64,000 nt of DNA from Capnocytophaga sp. ARDL2 (GCF_041530365.1 NZ_CP168034.1:1-64000); one strand, 5' to 3'. Shown: positions 37,134 to 47,279, numbered from the stretch's first letter. Notes: generated by a model from the sequence alone, not told the origin. Program-made: numbers and translations.

Positions 37134-38422
37134 ACAATCGTATCTTCCAACAAAACGTCTAATTCTTCCAATGCTACCATACGAAAACTTTCTTCATATC
37201 CGTTGCAATAGGCAACTTTTATATTGCTCAAATAAGTAATGGTGGTATATTGTTGTTGCAATTGTCTAAATACAGAATTCAATACACAACTCTTGTTGAT
37301 GTTTGCAATTTCTCTTACAATAGCACTTTCTACGCCTTCTGTGTAAGTTTCTGAAGTTGAAGTGTTGATGTCAATGGTTCTATTGGTATTAGAATTGGCT
37401 ACATACTTGTCCAATACTTTGTTTAGTGAACGAACATTACTTGCTCTTGACGCTGATATATTTGGTATGCGTATTTGATGAATTGGTAGAAAAGCTTGCG
37501 TTTGCTCCAAAGCCAACAAGCTTAGTTAAAGCTTCCACTTGCATTAAAACTCACACTTCCTGTTTGAGAATTTGAGTATGTACTGCTACTTTCCTGAGAA
37601 TTTGTAGTACTCAATCCTGTTTCGTCTTCGACCAATCGCTCTAATTCGTTGGTACTACTTTCGCTAAAAGTATTCAATACATTTTCAGAAAACGCTTTGG
37701 TTTCATTTTTCTCTTTGTATGTTCGTACGGTAATGCTTGTTTTTTCTCCTAGCAAAAGAAAAAAGTTTTGATTACTTTTCCTGCTCCGTAATCTCCTAAA
37801 AACGAACAAGTAGTATATTCTTCAACAATTGTAAAATAAGGAAAAGCTACTTTAGGTCTTTTAAAAACCCTACTTTAATTTCAAAACCGCCAAATTTCTC
37901 TACTACAACAGGTTTCAATCTTTATTTTGCCAAACGCACCAATTGCAATTCGTTTAAGCGTTTTTCTTGTCGAATAAAAAGGCTTCTTTGGATAATTTTT
38001 CTGGCGGAGTATTCTCGTCTCTTTTGATAGGTATTGTAGTGTCTAATGCAATGGCTTTTAGGTTAGAATTTTTCAAATCGAGATGTTTGCGAAGTAGATG
38101 ATTGTTTTTCAACAATACATGTTTGCTGTTTTGCAATTGAATTGCTACTGCAAATCTGATTCGCAATTCTTCTTCAGAACTGTTTCTTACAACATTGAAA
38201 TAGTTGTTTTTGGAACTTCTTTAGTATGCGGAAGAAAAACTTTTGAGAAATTTCTTTTACAAATTGATTTCCATAAGAAGTAAAACTTGCCGATTGAGGT
38301 AGGTTGTAATCAAGTGCAGGTGCATTGCCCTCACCCAATTTGATAAAAAGTTGTTTTTTCACACAACTTTCTTCGCTTAATTGTACTTTAAACTTCTTAA
38401 AGTCGTTGATGAAACTCTCCAT
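37127..38422 (-). pseudogene. Large hypothetical protein gene, multiply frameshifted, 3' end cut by IS982
   Basis: Four minus-strand frames follow one another as parts of one protein of about 430 residues: FKVQLSEESCVKKQLFIKLG (38174-38422), FAVAIQLQNSKHVLLKNNHL (37954-38166), SENVLNTFSESSTNELERLV (37522-37809) and YTEGVESAIVREIANINKSC (37127-37519). Gaps between them imply at least three frameshifts or stops. The last frame ends VK-stop exactly where the IS982 end begins, so the original C-terminus is gone. No signal peptide is visible. I do not recognise a domain; Ser/Asn-rich low-complexity sequence fills the third segment. Confidence 0.65.
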
Positions 38423-38544
38423 AAATTATCTGATTTCAAATTGATTATGTAGCTAATTTATAAAGAATATTTATGATTTCAAAATTTAATTTCAAAGTTA
38501 AAAAATAATATGAGATGCTTTTCGTAAAAAGAAAATCCCATTAC

Positions 38545-38592
38545 AAAAAAAGCTGCTATCCTATTCCATTGACGGTTTTCAGATAACAGCTT
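38545..38592 (-). terminator. Terminator of the fumarylacetoacetase gene
   Basis: AAGCTGCTATC and GATAACAGCTT form an 11-bp stem with one mismatch; the minus strand runs into TTTTTTT beyond it. Confidence 0.7.
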
Positions 38593-38615
38593 AAGTATAA
38601 AAAAATGAAGAAAAA

Positions 38616-39905
38616 CTATTTTACAAATGGAATTGCTGGTAATAACTTCGAACTTACCTCTCCAAATCCGATGCGTACACCGTCTTTTTCGCAATATCCT
38701 TTCATTACTACCGTATCATTGTCTTGAATAAATGTACGCTCAGTTCCGTCTGGCATTGCAATAGGATTTTGTCCTGCCCAAGTCAATTCCAACATCGAAC
38801 CAAAACTGTCTTTTTCAGACCCCGAAATCGTTCCTGATCCCATCAAATCTCCCGAAGACACCAAACATCCGTTTACCGTATGGTGAGCCAACTGCTGACT
38901 CATCGTCCAGTACATATATTTAAAGTTGGATTTACATACCGTTTGCGATACTCCACTTTCGGTCTCGATGATTACTTCCAAATTGATATCAAACGCATGG
39001 TCTCCTGTTTGTTGCAAATACGGAAGTGGTTTTGGCTCTTCCTGTACTGGACTTGCACATCTAAATGGCTCCAACGCATCCAATGCTACTACCCAACAAG
39101 AGATAGACGACGCAAAGTTTTTCGCCAAAAATGGCCCAAGCGGCACATATTCCCACGCTTGAATATCACGAGCCGACCAATCGTTCAATAGCACCATACC
39201 AAAAATAGCATCTTCTGCTTTTTCTACAGGTACTCTCTGCCCCATTTCGTTGGCATCTGTTGTGATAAAAGCTGTTTCCAACTCAAAATCTACGCGTTTA
39301 GACTCACCAAAAACTGGCAATGTTTCACCTTTTGGCAACGATTGTCCCACAGGTCTGTGTACAGGCACCCCCGACGGAACGATGGTCGAACTTCTACCAT
39401 GGTATCCTACAGGAATGTGCAACCAGTTAGGCAACAACGCATTGTTTGGATCTCTAAACATCATCCCCACATTGGTAGCATGCTCTCTCGAAGAGTAAAA
39501 ATCGGTATAATCTCCCACATACACTGGCAATTCTACCAATACTTTATCCAAATCAAAAATTACTTCTGCTCTCGCCTCTGCATCATCTCTCAATTTTGGA
39601 TTGTTTGCCTCGAAAATTTCAGCGATGCGATTTCTCACCGCTCTCCATACGGCTTTCCCTTCAGAGATAAAAGCGTTCAAAGTTTCATCGTGCAAAACTT
39701 CACCGTCAAAATCAATGTCGATAAAGTAGCCTAACTCTTCCAATACCGACAAACTGATAGCATAATCACCAATACGAGTAGCTATATGTACTCTATCGTT
39801 TTCGTCAGTAAAAACTCCAAAAGGGATATTTTGAATAGGAAAGTCAGATTGTGCAGAAACCTCCAACCATGATTTCAATGCAGGATTATTTGCAAAAATA
39901 TTCAT
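38616..39905 (-). CDS. fahA: Fumarylacetoacetase
   Basis: A 429-residue enzyme cleaving fumarylacetoacetate to fumarate and acetoacetate, the last step of tyrosine/homogentisate breakdown. An N-terminal SH3-like domain precedes the FAH catalytic domain. Metal and catalytic residues sit in DFYSSREHATNVGMMFRD, the FELETAFI block and VLLNDWSARDIQAWEYVPLG. Length and order match two-domain eukaryotic-type FAH. No other tyrosine-degradation genes are nearby. Confidence 0.95.
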   Translation of the reverse strand: MNIFANNPALKSWLEVSAQSDFPIQNIPFGVFTDENDRVHIATRIGDYAISLSVLEELGYFIDIDFDGEVLHDETLNAFISEGKAVWRAVRNRIAEIFEANNPKLRDDAEARAEVIFDLDKVLVELPVYVGDYTDFYSSREHATNVGMMFRDPNNALLPNWLHIPVGYHGRSSTIVPSGVPVHRPVGQSLPKGETLPVFGESKRVDFELETAFITTDANEMGQRVPVEKAEDAIFGMVLLNDWSARDIQAWEYVPLGPFLAKNFASSISCWVVALDALEPFRCASPVQEEPKPLPYLQQTGDHAFDINLEVIIETESGVSQTVCKSNFKYMYWTMSQQLAHHTVNGCLVSSGDLMGSGTISGSEKDSFGSMLELTWAGQNPIAMPDGTERTFIQDNDTVVMKGYCEKDGVRIGFGEVSSKLLPAIPFVK

Positions 39906-39976
39906 ATTGTTTAATTTAAATATTGTTTAATAATTTTCAGAATTTGCTAAAATTATTTGAAATCACAAGGGTATTA

Positions 39977-40039
39977 TGTCATTTCGAAACGAACAAATTG
40001 TTTGATTTTTAGAAGATTCCTCCTTTCGACGGAATGACA
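39977..40039. repeat. REP-like palindromic element
   Basis: The ends TGTCATTTCG and CGGAATGACA are inverted repeats with one mismatch, and the inner part contains GATTCCTCCTTTCGACGGAA. Elements with these ends are common between genes in flavobacteria. Confidence 0.6.
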
Positions 40040-40120
40040 ATATAACTTTATAGTTACTATCAATTCACAATAATTTTGCTAATACTATTTTTTCATTGCG
40101 AAGATAACAATATTAATTCA

Positions 40121-40128
40121 TAAATTTG
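40121..40128 (+). promoter_or_regulatory. TAnnTTTG -7 element of glyA
   Basis: TAAATTTG ends 17 nt before the glyA ATG. Confidence 0.6.
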
Positions 40129-40145
40129 CATCAAATCAACAAATA

Positions 40146-41420
40146 ATGCAAAGAGACGAACAAATTTTTGATCTGATTCTTGACGAACAAGACAGACAAT
40201 TGCACGGATTAGAATTGATTGCTTCTGAAAACTTTGTAAGCGAACAAGTAATGGAAGCAGCTGGTTCTGTTTTGACAAACAAATATGCCGAAGGGTATCC
40301 AAACAAAAGATATTACGGTGGTTGTGAGGTAGTAGATATCGTAGAGCAAATCGCTATCGACAGAGCCAAAGAGCTTTTCAATGCCGAGTATGCCAATGTA
40401 CAACCTCACTCTGGTTCTCAGGCAAATACCGCTGTTTTTGCAGCTATTTTAAAACCTGGAGACAAAATATTAGGTTTTGACCTTTCACACGGTGGACACC
40501 TTACACACGGGTCGCCTGTAAACTTCTCAGGAAAATTGTACCAACCTGTATTTTACGGAGTAGAAAAAGAAACAGGTAGAATCAACTACGACAATGTATT
40601 AGAAATCGCAAGAAAAGAAAAACCTCAATTGATCATCGCAGGTGCTTCTGCCTACTCAAGAGAGATTGATTATAAAAGATTTAGAGAAATCGCCGACGAA
40701 GTTGGTGCTTTGTTGATGGCAGACATTGCTCACCCAGCGGGATTGATTGCCAAAGGTTTATTGTCAGACCCAATCCCTCACTGTCATGTGGTTACAACCA
40801 CTACACACAAAACTTTGAGAGGACCTCGTGGTGGTATGATTTTGATGGGCAAAGACTTCGAAAATCCTTGGGGAATCAAAACCCCAAAAGGCGAAACCAA
40901 AATGATGTCGGCAATCTTAGACGGATCAGTTTTCCCTGGAAATCAAGGAGGTCCGTTGATGCACATCATCGCAGCAAAAGCAATTGCATTTGGCGAAGCA
41001 TTGCAAGATGAGTACATGCACTATATGTTGCAAGTGCAGAAAAACGCTAGAGCTATGGCAGCTGCCTTTGTAAAAAGGGGTTACGACATCGTTTCTGGCG
41101 GCACAGACAACCATATGATGCTTATCGACTTGAGAAACAAAAACATCTCAGGAAAAGACGCAGAAAAAGCCTTGGTACAAGCAGAAATCACAGTAAACAA
41201 AAACATGGTACCGTTCGACGACAAATCACCGTTTGTTACTTCAGGAATCCGCGTAGGAACCGCTGCTGTTACCACTCGTGGTTTGAAAGAAGAAGACATG
41301 GAAACGGTAGTAGAATTTATCGACCGTGTACTTTCAAACATCGGAAACGAAGAAATCATCGAGCAAGTAGCCGACGAAGTAAACGAAATGATGAGCGAAA
41401 GACCATTGTTTGTATTCTAA
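40146..41420 (+). CDS. glyA: Serine hydroxymethyltransferase
   Basis: A 424-residue PLP enzyme converting serine and tetrahydrofolate to glycine and methylene-tetrahydrofolate. The PLP lysine lies in [16 protein letters not shown], with [12 protein letters not shown] near the N-terminus and [13 protein letters not shown] and [12 protein letters not shown] as family markers. It is monocistronic between a -7 box and a strong terminator. Codon use looks highly biased, as expected for an abundant enzyme. Confidence 0.97.
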   Translation: MQRDEQIFDLILDEQDRQLHGLELIASENFVSEQVMEAAGSVLTNKYAEGYPNKRYYGGCEVVDIVEQIAIDRAKELFNAEYANVQPHSGSQANTAVFAAILKPGDKILGFDLSHGGHLTHGSPVNFSGKLYQPVFYGVEKETGRINYDNVLEIARKEKPQLIIAGASAYSREIDYKRFREIADEVGALLMADIAHPAGLIAKGLLSDPIPHCHVVTTTTHKTLRGPRGGMILMGKDFENPWGIKTPKGETKMMSAILDGSVFPGNQGGPLMHIIAAKAIAFGEALQDEYMHYMLQVQKNARAMAAAFVKRGYDIVSGGTDNHMMLIDLRNKNISGKDAEKALVQAEITVNKNMVPFDDKSPFVTSGIRVGTAAVTTRGLKEEDMETVVEFIDRVLSNIGNEEIIEQVADEVNEMMSERPLFVF

Positions 41421-41445
41421 TTCGCAAAAAAATCTCAACATACAC

Positions 41446-41477
41446 AAACTGTCTAATGTATTTTAGGCAGTTTTTTT
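41446..41477 (+). terminator. Terminator of glyA
   Basis: AAACTGTCTAA pairs with TTAGGCAGTTT (one wobble) and is followed by seven T. Confidence 0.85.
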
Positions 41478-41487
41478 ATCATTTTTT

Positions 41488-41678
41488 GGGCGTGCCACTT
41501 CGCATTCTCCTCTTCCCAAAGAATAGGTAGCTCAAAAACAACGGAATGTTTTACCATTTATAGTTTTTTCACAAAATCAAGAGGCGATGCTCGTGTCGGG
41601 TGTTCGTCAGTCGCTTTTTGCACTTTCACTACCGTTCCATTGCAAAAGAGCTCCAACAAATGCCTCACCCCCTCACGC
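41488..41678. repeat. GGGCGTG...CACGC intergenic element
   Basis: This 191-bp non-coding stretch begins GGGCGTGCCACTTCGC and ends CCCCTCACGC, with short inverted ends (GCGTG/CACGC), and is more GC-rich than its surroundings. Sequences with these ends often follow genes in Bacteroidota. Its function is unknown; this copy looks degenerate. Positions 41679-41901 beyond it hold nothing I can identify. Confidence 0.45.
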
Positions 41679-41901
41679 TAGTGGTTGCAAAAATATTTTC
41701 AACATTCTAATGCACAATTATTTAGAGAATACAAAATCACTTAATTATTTATAAAGCACACGAAATCTAAGTACTTTTATTTCCAAAAAGATTGAACAAA
41801 ATTTCATCATTCATTGTATTTACAAAAAATTCATTAACACATGATAAGAAAACATTGCCTCACTTACAAGAGAACCGTTTATATAGAAAAACTAAATAGA
41901 A

Positions 41902-42454
41902 ACCCATTGTGCATTATGAAACAAATAAAAAAAGTTATTTATTTAACTGAAAATCAACACATTTAGTTCGTTAAAACAAATCAAAAATGAACAACTTAGG
42001 ACAAATCGAAGATTCAACAAAGTTAAATATACGAAAGAATTTTAGAAGTTTTAAAAAAGTTTTTACCTCATCAGCTTTTACCTTATCAAAGGAGAAAACC
42101 AAAAATGAGTGATTTATAACTTGTGAGTTTGAATTTAACTTTTGAATATTTAAGTATTGATAGTGAAATGTAACTGTTTAGAAAACCATCTAATTCTTTG
42201 AAAACCAAAACAGAAAGGAGTGTTTACAACAAAAGAAAACGAAATCTTTTTTATCATATAAATCCATTATCTTGGGTATAAATTACCCATTATCTGTTCT
42301 GTAGAAGAAATTATCCAAAATCATTCAACGGTTTTAAAATACTAATTATCAGCAAAATAACTGCTATAGCCTTAATTCAATACATTAACAAATTTGTATT
42401 AAAAAAGGAAATAAATAAAATTAAAGCAAGTATAATTTAAAATGCACAATGGGT
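41902..42454 (+). mobile_element. Internally deleted IS982-family insertion sequence
   Basis: Perfect 14-bp terminal inverted repeats ACCCATTGTGCATT (41902-41915) and AATGCACAATGGGT (42441-42454) bound 553 bp, about half a full IS982 element. Frames inside give the transposase N-terminal part (KPKMSDL, LVSLNLTFEYLSIDSEM, ERSVYNKRKRNLFYHINP) and the C-terminal end (RRNYPKSFNGFKILIISKIT). The catalytic middle is missing and several stops are present. No clear target-site duplication is seen. Confidence 0.85.
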
Positions 42455-42475
42455 ATGAAAAAAAACTTCCATTAA

Positions 42476-42791
42476 TACCCCAAACTTTGTGGACTAAAAT
42501 CACCCGACAAAAACATAGACCATCGTAGAGTACCCAATCTACAAGTGTTTTTCAAAAAGTTTGGCAAAAAAACTGCCCATTACTCAAAACGGCAAAGATT
42601 ACAAACCAGGAGACATCGTTACTTGGATGCGCCCCAGCAATCGTCCGCATATCGGTATCGTTGTCAATCAAAAATCACGAGACGGCAAACGCTACAAAGT
42701 TGTTCATAACATTGGTGGCGATCAGGTAGCCGAAGAGATGCTGTTTCACTACACCATCACTGGTCATTATCGCTACAAATTTGCAGATTAG
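42476..42791 (+). pseudogene. DUF1287 protein, C-terminal fragment with frameshift
   Basis: One frame gives KNIDHRRVPNLQVFFKKFG. After the A7 run 42566-42572 the reading must shift by one base to continue LPITQNGKDYKPGDIVTWM, HIGIVVNQKSRDGKRYKVVH and stop at 42789-42791. About 100 of the family's usual roughly 200 residues remain, with the N-terminal half lost at the IS982 remnant. DUF1287 proteins are periplasmic and NlpC/P60-like. Confidence 0.7.
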
Positions 42792-42798
42792 ACATAAA

Positions 42799-42834
42799 AA
42801 AACTTCGCTGAAGCAAACACTCTAGCGAAGTTTT
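42799..42834. terminator. Bidirectional terminator before clpX
   Basis: AAAACTTCGCT pairs perfectly with AGCGAAGTTTT around 14 nt. It lies 6 nt past the clpX stop on the minus strand. Confidence 0.8.
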
Positions 42835-42840
42835 CTATTT

Positions 42841-44079
42841 TTATTGACCTACTGCCAATTTTCCTAATAAATTTTTATCCAAAGCCTGTGAAGCAAATTC
42901 TTTATCTACGATAAATTCTGTTACTTCTTTTCCTGGTAATTCAAACATTGGGTCGGTAAGAATCGCTTCTAACAATGAACGCAATCCTCTGGCTCCTAAT
43001 TTGTATTCCAAGGCTTTTTCAACTACAAAATCCAAGGCATCATCTGTAATGGTCAATTGAATGCCATCTATTCCAAATAATTTTTGATATTGCTTTACCA
43101 AAGCGTTTTTCGGCTCTGTCAAAATGCTACGCAATGTATCTTTGGTCAACGGATCCATATAACTCAACACAGGCATCCTTCCGATGATTTCTGGTATCAG
43201 ACCAAAATCTTTCAAATCCTTTGGAATGATGTATTGCAATAGATTTTCTGTATCTACTTTTTCTGCTTCTATCGAAGATGAAAAACCTACCGCTTGAAAG
43301 TTCATACGCTTAGAAATGATACGTTCGATTCCGTCAAAGGCTCCCCCTGCGATAAACAAAATGTCTTTGGTGTTGATTTGCACAAACTCCTGATTGGGAT
43401 GCTTTCTTCCTCCTTTTGGCGGTACATTCACCACCGTACCTTCGAGTAGTTTCAACATTGCCTGCTGCACCCCTTCTCCACTCACATCGCGAGTAATCGA
43501 CGGATTGTCGCTCTTACGGGCAATTTTGTCGATTTCGTCGATAAACACGATACCTCTTTCAGCTTTTGCTACATCATAATCAGCTGCTTGAAGCAATTTG
43601 GTCAACATATTTTCTACATCTTCCCCAACATACCCAGCTTCTGTCAATACCGTAGCATCTACAATTGCCAAAGGCACATCGAGCATACGAGCGATAGTTT
43701 TGGCAACCAATGTCTTTCCAGTACCCGTGCGACCTACGATGATGATATTACTCTTTTCTACCTCTACCTCATCATCTGTTTGCTCCTGCATCAATCGCTT
43801 GTAGTGATTGTACACCGCTACCGAAAGTACTTTTTTGGTTTGGTCTTGCCCTATTACATACTGATCGAGAAAGGCTTTGATTTCCGCAGGTTTTTTCAAT
43901 TGAATTTCCTCAGAAAATTTTGCATTTGCCCCTTCTTGATAGTCATCTTGCATCATCACGATTTGATGAGCTTGAGCAATACAATGATTACAAATATTTG
44001 CTTCTCCTCCAGACACCAAAAAAGTTTGATTGTCTTCATGTCTGCCACAAAAGCTACAGGTTGTTCCTTTTTTTGCCAT
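42841..44079 (-). CDS. clpX: ATP-dependent Clp protease ATP-binding subunit ClpX
   Basis: A 412-residue AAA+ unfoldase feeding ClpP. The N-terminal zinc-binding domain has four Cys ([10 protein letters not shown] and NICNHC). Walker A is [12 protein letters not shown] (a variant of GPTGSGKT), Walker [12 protein letters not shown]. The C-terminal small domain ends in a normal form ([20 protein letters not shown]). It starts 2 nt after clpP and belongs to one transcript with it. tig lies upstream in the same direction, but a dinD remnant and a terminator come between. Confidence 0.97.
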   Translation of the reverse strand: MAKKGTTCSFCGRHEDNQTFLVSGGEANICNHCIAQAHQIVMMQDDYQEGANAKFSEEIQLKKPAEIKAFLDQYVIGQDQTKKVLSVAVYNHYKRLMQEQTDDEVEVEKSNIIIVGRTGTGKTLVAKTIARMLDVPLAIVDATVLTEAGYVGEDVENMLTKLLQAADYDVAKAERGIVFIDEIDKIARKSDNPSITRDVSGEGVQQAMLKLLEGTVVNVPPKGGRKHPNQEFVQINTKDILFIAGGAFDGIERIISKRMNFQAVGFSSSIEAEKVDTENLLQYIIPKDLKDFGLIPEIIGRMPVLSYMDPLTKDTLRSILTEPKNALVKQYQKLFGIDGIQLTITDDALDFVVEKALEYKLGARGLRSLLEAILTDPMFELPGKEVTEFIVDKEFASQALDKNLLGKLAVGQ

Positions 44080-44081
44080 AA

Positions 44082-44741
44082 TTATTCTCTGATCAATACT
44101 TCGTCTATCATTCCATACTCTTTAGCTTCATCTGCACGCATCCAATAATCTCTTTCAGAGTCTTTATATACTTTATCGTACGGCTGTTTTGAGTGTTTAG
44201 AAATGATTTGGTACAATTCTTCTTTCAATTTCAACATTTCTTTCAAATTGATTTCCATATCTGTAGCCACACCTTGAGCACCTCCAGATGGCTGATGAAT
44301 CATCACACGAGAGTGTGGCAACGCAGTTCTTTTTCCTTCAGCACCAGCACACAACAATACCGCTCCCATCGATGCCGCCATACCTGTACAGATGGTTGCA
44401 ACATCTGGTTTTACAAACTGCATAGTATCATAGATTCCCAATCCTGCATATACGCTACCACCTGGCGAGTTGATATAAATCGAAATATCTTTACTCGCAT
44501 CTACACTTTCCAAAAACAACAATTGAGCTTGGATAATATTGGCTACATAATCATTTACCCCTGTTCCTAAAAAGATGATTCTGTCCATCATCAAACGAGA
44601 AAATACATCCATCGATGCGATATTCATTGGGCGTTCTTCGATGATGTATGGAGTCATACTTCCTACGATTTTATCGTAATACAAACTATTTACTTTGTGA
44701 TGCTTAGTTGCATATTTTTTAAATTCTTTTCCGAGATTCAT
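44082..44741 (-). CDS. clpP: ATP-dependent Clp protease proteolytic subunit ClpP
   Basis: A 219-residue serine protease forming the barrel that ClpX feeds. The catalytic Ser is in [11 protein letters not shown], His in [13 protein letters not shown] and Asp nearer the C-terminus; the [19 protein letters not shown] oxyanion region is standard. A -7 box (TAAATTTG, 44781-44788) lies 39 nt upstream. Confidence 0.97.
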   Translation of the reverse strand: MNLGKEFKKYATKHHKVNSLYYDKIVGSMTPYIIEERPMNIASMDVFSRLMMDRIIFLGTGVNDYVANIIQAQLLFLESVDASKDISIYINSPGGSVYAGLGIYDTMQFVKPDVATICTGMAASMGAVLLCAGAEGKRTALPHSRVMIHQPSGGAQGVATDMEINLKEMLKLKEELYQIISKHSKQPYDKVYKDSERDYWMRADEAKEYGMIDEVLIRE

Positions 44742-44780
44742 TGCTATACTATTATTTAATATTGGATATTATTTTTTATA

Positions 44781-44788
44781 CAAATTTA
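44781..44788 (-). promoter_or_regulatory. TAnnTTTG -7 element of clpP-clpX
   Basis: Minus-strand TAAATTTG lies 39 nt before the clpP ATG. Confidence 0.55.
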
Positions 44789-44923
44789 CTTTCCTTGAAA
44801 TTTATTTTCATATAAAAACTACGCAAAAATAAGTAAAAAATGAATAAGTAGATAGGAGGTTTAGGTTAATTATTTATAGATTTGTAATAATTTAGTAAAA
44901 CTACAACCAAAAAATTTTAAATT

Positions 44924-45761
44924 ATAAACAAGGAAAATAGCATCAAATTATTTGAATAGAAAAAAGTTCGCACACATTGGGATAACGAACAAGAAAAATG
45001 GTATTTCTCTATTGTAGATGTTGTTGAAGTTTTGACGGAAAGCGTAGATACTCAAGTATATTGGCGTAATTTGAAACAGAGATTAGAAGAAGAAGGTAAT
45101 GAAACCGTGACAAACTGTCACGGGTTTGAAAATGCTTGTAAGAGACGGCAAAATGCGTCTAACAGATGTCGCTGATACAGAACAACTTTTTCGCTTGATT
45201 CAATCTATTCCGTCTCCAAAAGCTGAGCCTTTTAAAATGTGGCTCGCACAAATAGGACGAGAACGCATTGACAAAATCGAAGATCTAGAAATAGGAATCG
45301 ACCGCCTTATGGAAACTTATCTAAAAAAAGGCTATAGCAAAGAGTGGATTATCAACGATAATAAAGCATAGAAGTTCGTAAGGAACTTACCGATGAATAG
45401 GAAAAACGAGGAGTGAAAAAAGGGCAAGAATATGCTATTCTTACTGATGAAATCACCAAAGTATGGAGTGGTTATACAACCAAGCAATACAAACAACTCA
45501 AAGATTTGAAAAAAGAGAATCTTCGAGACCATATGAAAAATTTGGAATTAGTACTCAATGTGCTTGCAGAAGCTACAACCACTGAGTTTTCAAAAGAGAA
45601 AAAAGAAACTTGATTCACCAAAAGAAAAACAATTGAAAATCAATGTATTACAATTACAGGGAATACACGAAGAGAAATAAAAGACAAAAACAGACAAAAA
45701 GATAGTTACTAACCAAAACGCAAAACAACTTGAAGAAAAGACTATCAAAAAAATAGAATAA
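44924..45761 (+). pseudogene. dinD: DinD/BRO-N family protein, multiply disrupted
   Basis: Joined frames read KENSIKLFE (stop) KKVRTHWDNEQEKWYFSIVD, VYWRNLKQRLEEEGNE, then after a shift near 45122-45124 MRLTDVADTEQLFRLIQSIP, MWLAQIGRERIDKIED, then another shift after KEWI, a TAG in place of a Trp codon, and KKGQEYAILTDEITKVWSGY. This is the DinD/BRO-N protein pattern seen in phage and accessory DNA. The start codon has become ATA. At least two nonsense codons and two or three frameshifts make it a true pseudogene, lodged between tig and clpP on the opposite strand. Confidence 0.75.
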
Positions 45762-45774
45762 CAAACAAAAAAAA

Positions 45775-45800
45775 CACGAATTACATACTTGTAATTCGTG
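45775..45800. terminator. Bidirectional terminator at the tig end
   Basis: CACGAATTACA and TGTAATTCGTG form a perfect 11-bp stem with a 4-nt loop, followed on the minus strand by TTTTTTTT. Confidence 0.85.
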
Positions 45801-45826
45801 GCTTTATTATAATATCGTAATATCAA

Positions 45827-47149
45827 TTACTCTCCGTAAACTTCTTTTACAAATTCTTTGTAAGTTACTTCTTTTGCTGTAGAAGGTACTTTTTCAGAGA
45901 ACAATTTCAACAATTTTTCGTTGATCAATTGCTCCGAAATTCTCTTCACCTCATCTTGATTTGAAAGTACTCTTGCAACGATGTTTTCTACTTGATCTTC
46001 TGTAGGCTCTGCTTGTCCAAACATTGCCATTTGCTCTTTAATCAAGTTTGAAGCGTACCCTTTGATATCTTCGAAAGTATTTTGCAACTGATTTCCTGTA
46101 ATCAATTTTCCTTCGATTAATTGATAACGCAATCCTTTTTCAGATTTATTGTATTCTTCCTCAGCCTCTTCAGCAGTCAATGGTTTTTCGCTTACAGTTT
46201 GCAACCATTTTACTAAAAATTCTTTTGGTAATTCAAATTTTGTATTTTCAACTAAATAATCAACTACCGCACTTGTAAATTGGTTATCAGCTTGTGAAGC
46301 AAATTGTTTTTCAGCCTCTTCTTTGATTTTTGCTCTCAATTCTTCCTCGCTAGAAACTTTTCCTTCACCAAACAATTTGTGGTACAATTCTTGGTTCAAT
46401 TCTGCTTTCTCTTGGTTGAAAACATCTTTGATTTCAAAAGCAACCTCTACATCCAATCCGTGTACTTTGTCGTGATCTACTTTCAACACATCCATCAAAC
46501 GGTGCTCGTCTTCAAACAATCCTTTAGTAGAAAGTGTAACTACATCACCTACTTTTTTACCGATGAATTTCTTTTGGTTGGTTTTTGTACGGATTTCTGA
46601 CAATTCAAATGAAGATTCGTTATCGATGCCTTCTGCTTCGTTTGTAACTTTTACGCGTAGAGTATCTTCCTCTGCAACTTCTTCTTTTTTGTTGATTTTT
46701 CCGTATTGTTTTTGAATATATTCTACTTGCTCGTCGATTGAAGTTTCGTCTGCTACAATGTTGAATTTTTTTACATCTTTTACATTTTCCAATTCAACAG
46801 CAAACTCAGGAGCCAATCCCAATTCAAAGTCGAATGACAATACATCCGCATCCCAATCTACATCTTTCACAACTGGAATTGGATTTCCAAGGATTTCCAA
46901 TTTTTCTTCGTTGATGTATGTATTCAAATTATCTTGCAACAATTTGTTTACCTCATCAAACAATACTGCCATTCCGTATTGTTTTTTTACCAAAGACATA
47001 GGCACTTGACCTTTTCTAAATCCTGGCACATTGGCAGTTTTTCTATAATTTTTCAAAACATTTTCTACATTACCTTCAAAATCAGCTTTTGCCAATTCTA
47101 CAGTAACCACTGCATTTAATGCATCTACATTTTTCTTAGTGATATTCAT
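45827..47149 (-). CDS. tig: Trigger factor
   Basis: A 440-residue ribosome-associated chaperone. The N-terminal ribosome-binding domain carries the signature (VPGFRKGQVPMSLVKKQYG, about residues 38-56), a PPIase-like domain follows (about 160-245, EDTLRVKVTNEAEG), and a helical C-terminal chaperone domain completes it. The PPIase part is divergent, as in other Bacteroidota. It has its own -7 box (47182-47189) and terminator. Confidence 0.95.
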   Translation of the reverse strand: MNITKKNVDALNAVVTVELAKADFEGNVENVLKNYRKTANVPGFRKGQVPMSLVKKQYGMAVLFDEVNKLLQDNLNTYINEEKLEILGNPIPVVKDVDWDADVLSFDFELGLAPEFAVELENVKDVKKFNIVADETSIDEQVEYIQKQYGKINKKEEVAEEDTLRVKVTNEAEGIDNESSFELSEIRTKTNQKKFIGKKVGDVVTLSTKGLFEDEHRLMDVLKVDHDKVHGLDVEVAFEIKDVFNQEKAELNQELYHKLFGEGKVSSEEELRAKIKEEAEKQFASQADNQFTSAVVDYLVENTKFELPKEFLVKWLQTVSEKPLTAEEAEEEYNKSEKGLRYQLIEGKLITGNQLQNTFEDIKGYASNLIKEQMAMFGQAEPTEDQVENIVARVLSNQDEVKRISEQLINEKLLKLFSEKVPSTAKEVTYKEFVKEVYGE

Positions 47150-47181
47150 TTCTAATGATTTACTTATTTTTTTCAGATTTG

Positions 47182-47189
47182 CAAAGTTA
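47182..47189 (-). promoter_or_regulatory. TAnnTTTG -7 element of tig
   Basis: Minus-strand TAACTTTG lies 32 nt before the tig ATG. Confidence 0.55.
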
Positions 47190-47211
47190 CTATTTTAATA
47201 TGATAAAAAAA

Positions 47212-47256
47212 AGAAGGAAACTGAAAAGTATATTGAATATTTTCACATTTCCTTCT
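47212..47256 (-). terminator. Probable terminator of the holin-like gene
   Basis: AGAAGGAAA pairs with TTTCCTTCT, extended inside by TGAAAA and TTTTCA; the minus strand continues into T-rich sequence. It also lies just upstream of the tig promoter. Confidence 0.6.
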
Positions 47257-47279
47257 ATTTATCTTTTTATATAAAATTT

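Noticed and set aside
41679..41901. Small RNA or gene in the gap before IS982
   Set aside because: Low-complexity AT-rich sequence with no frame, hairpin or promoter that I could support.
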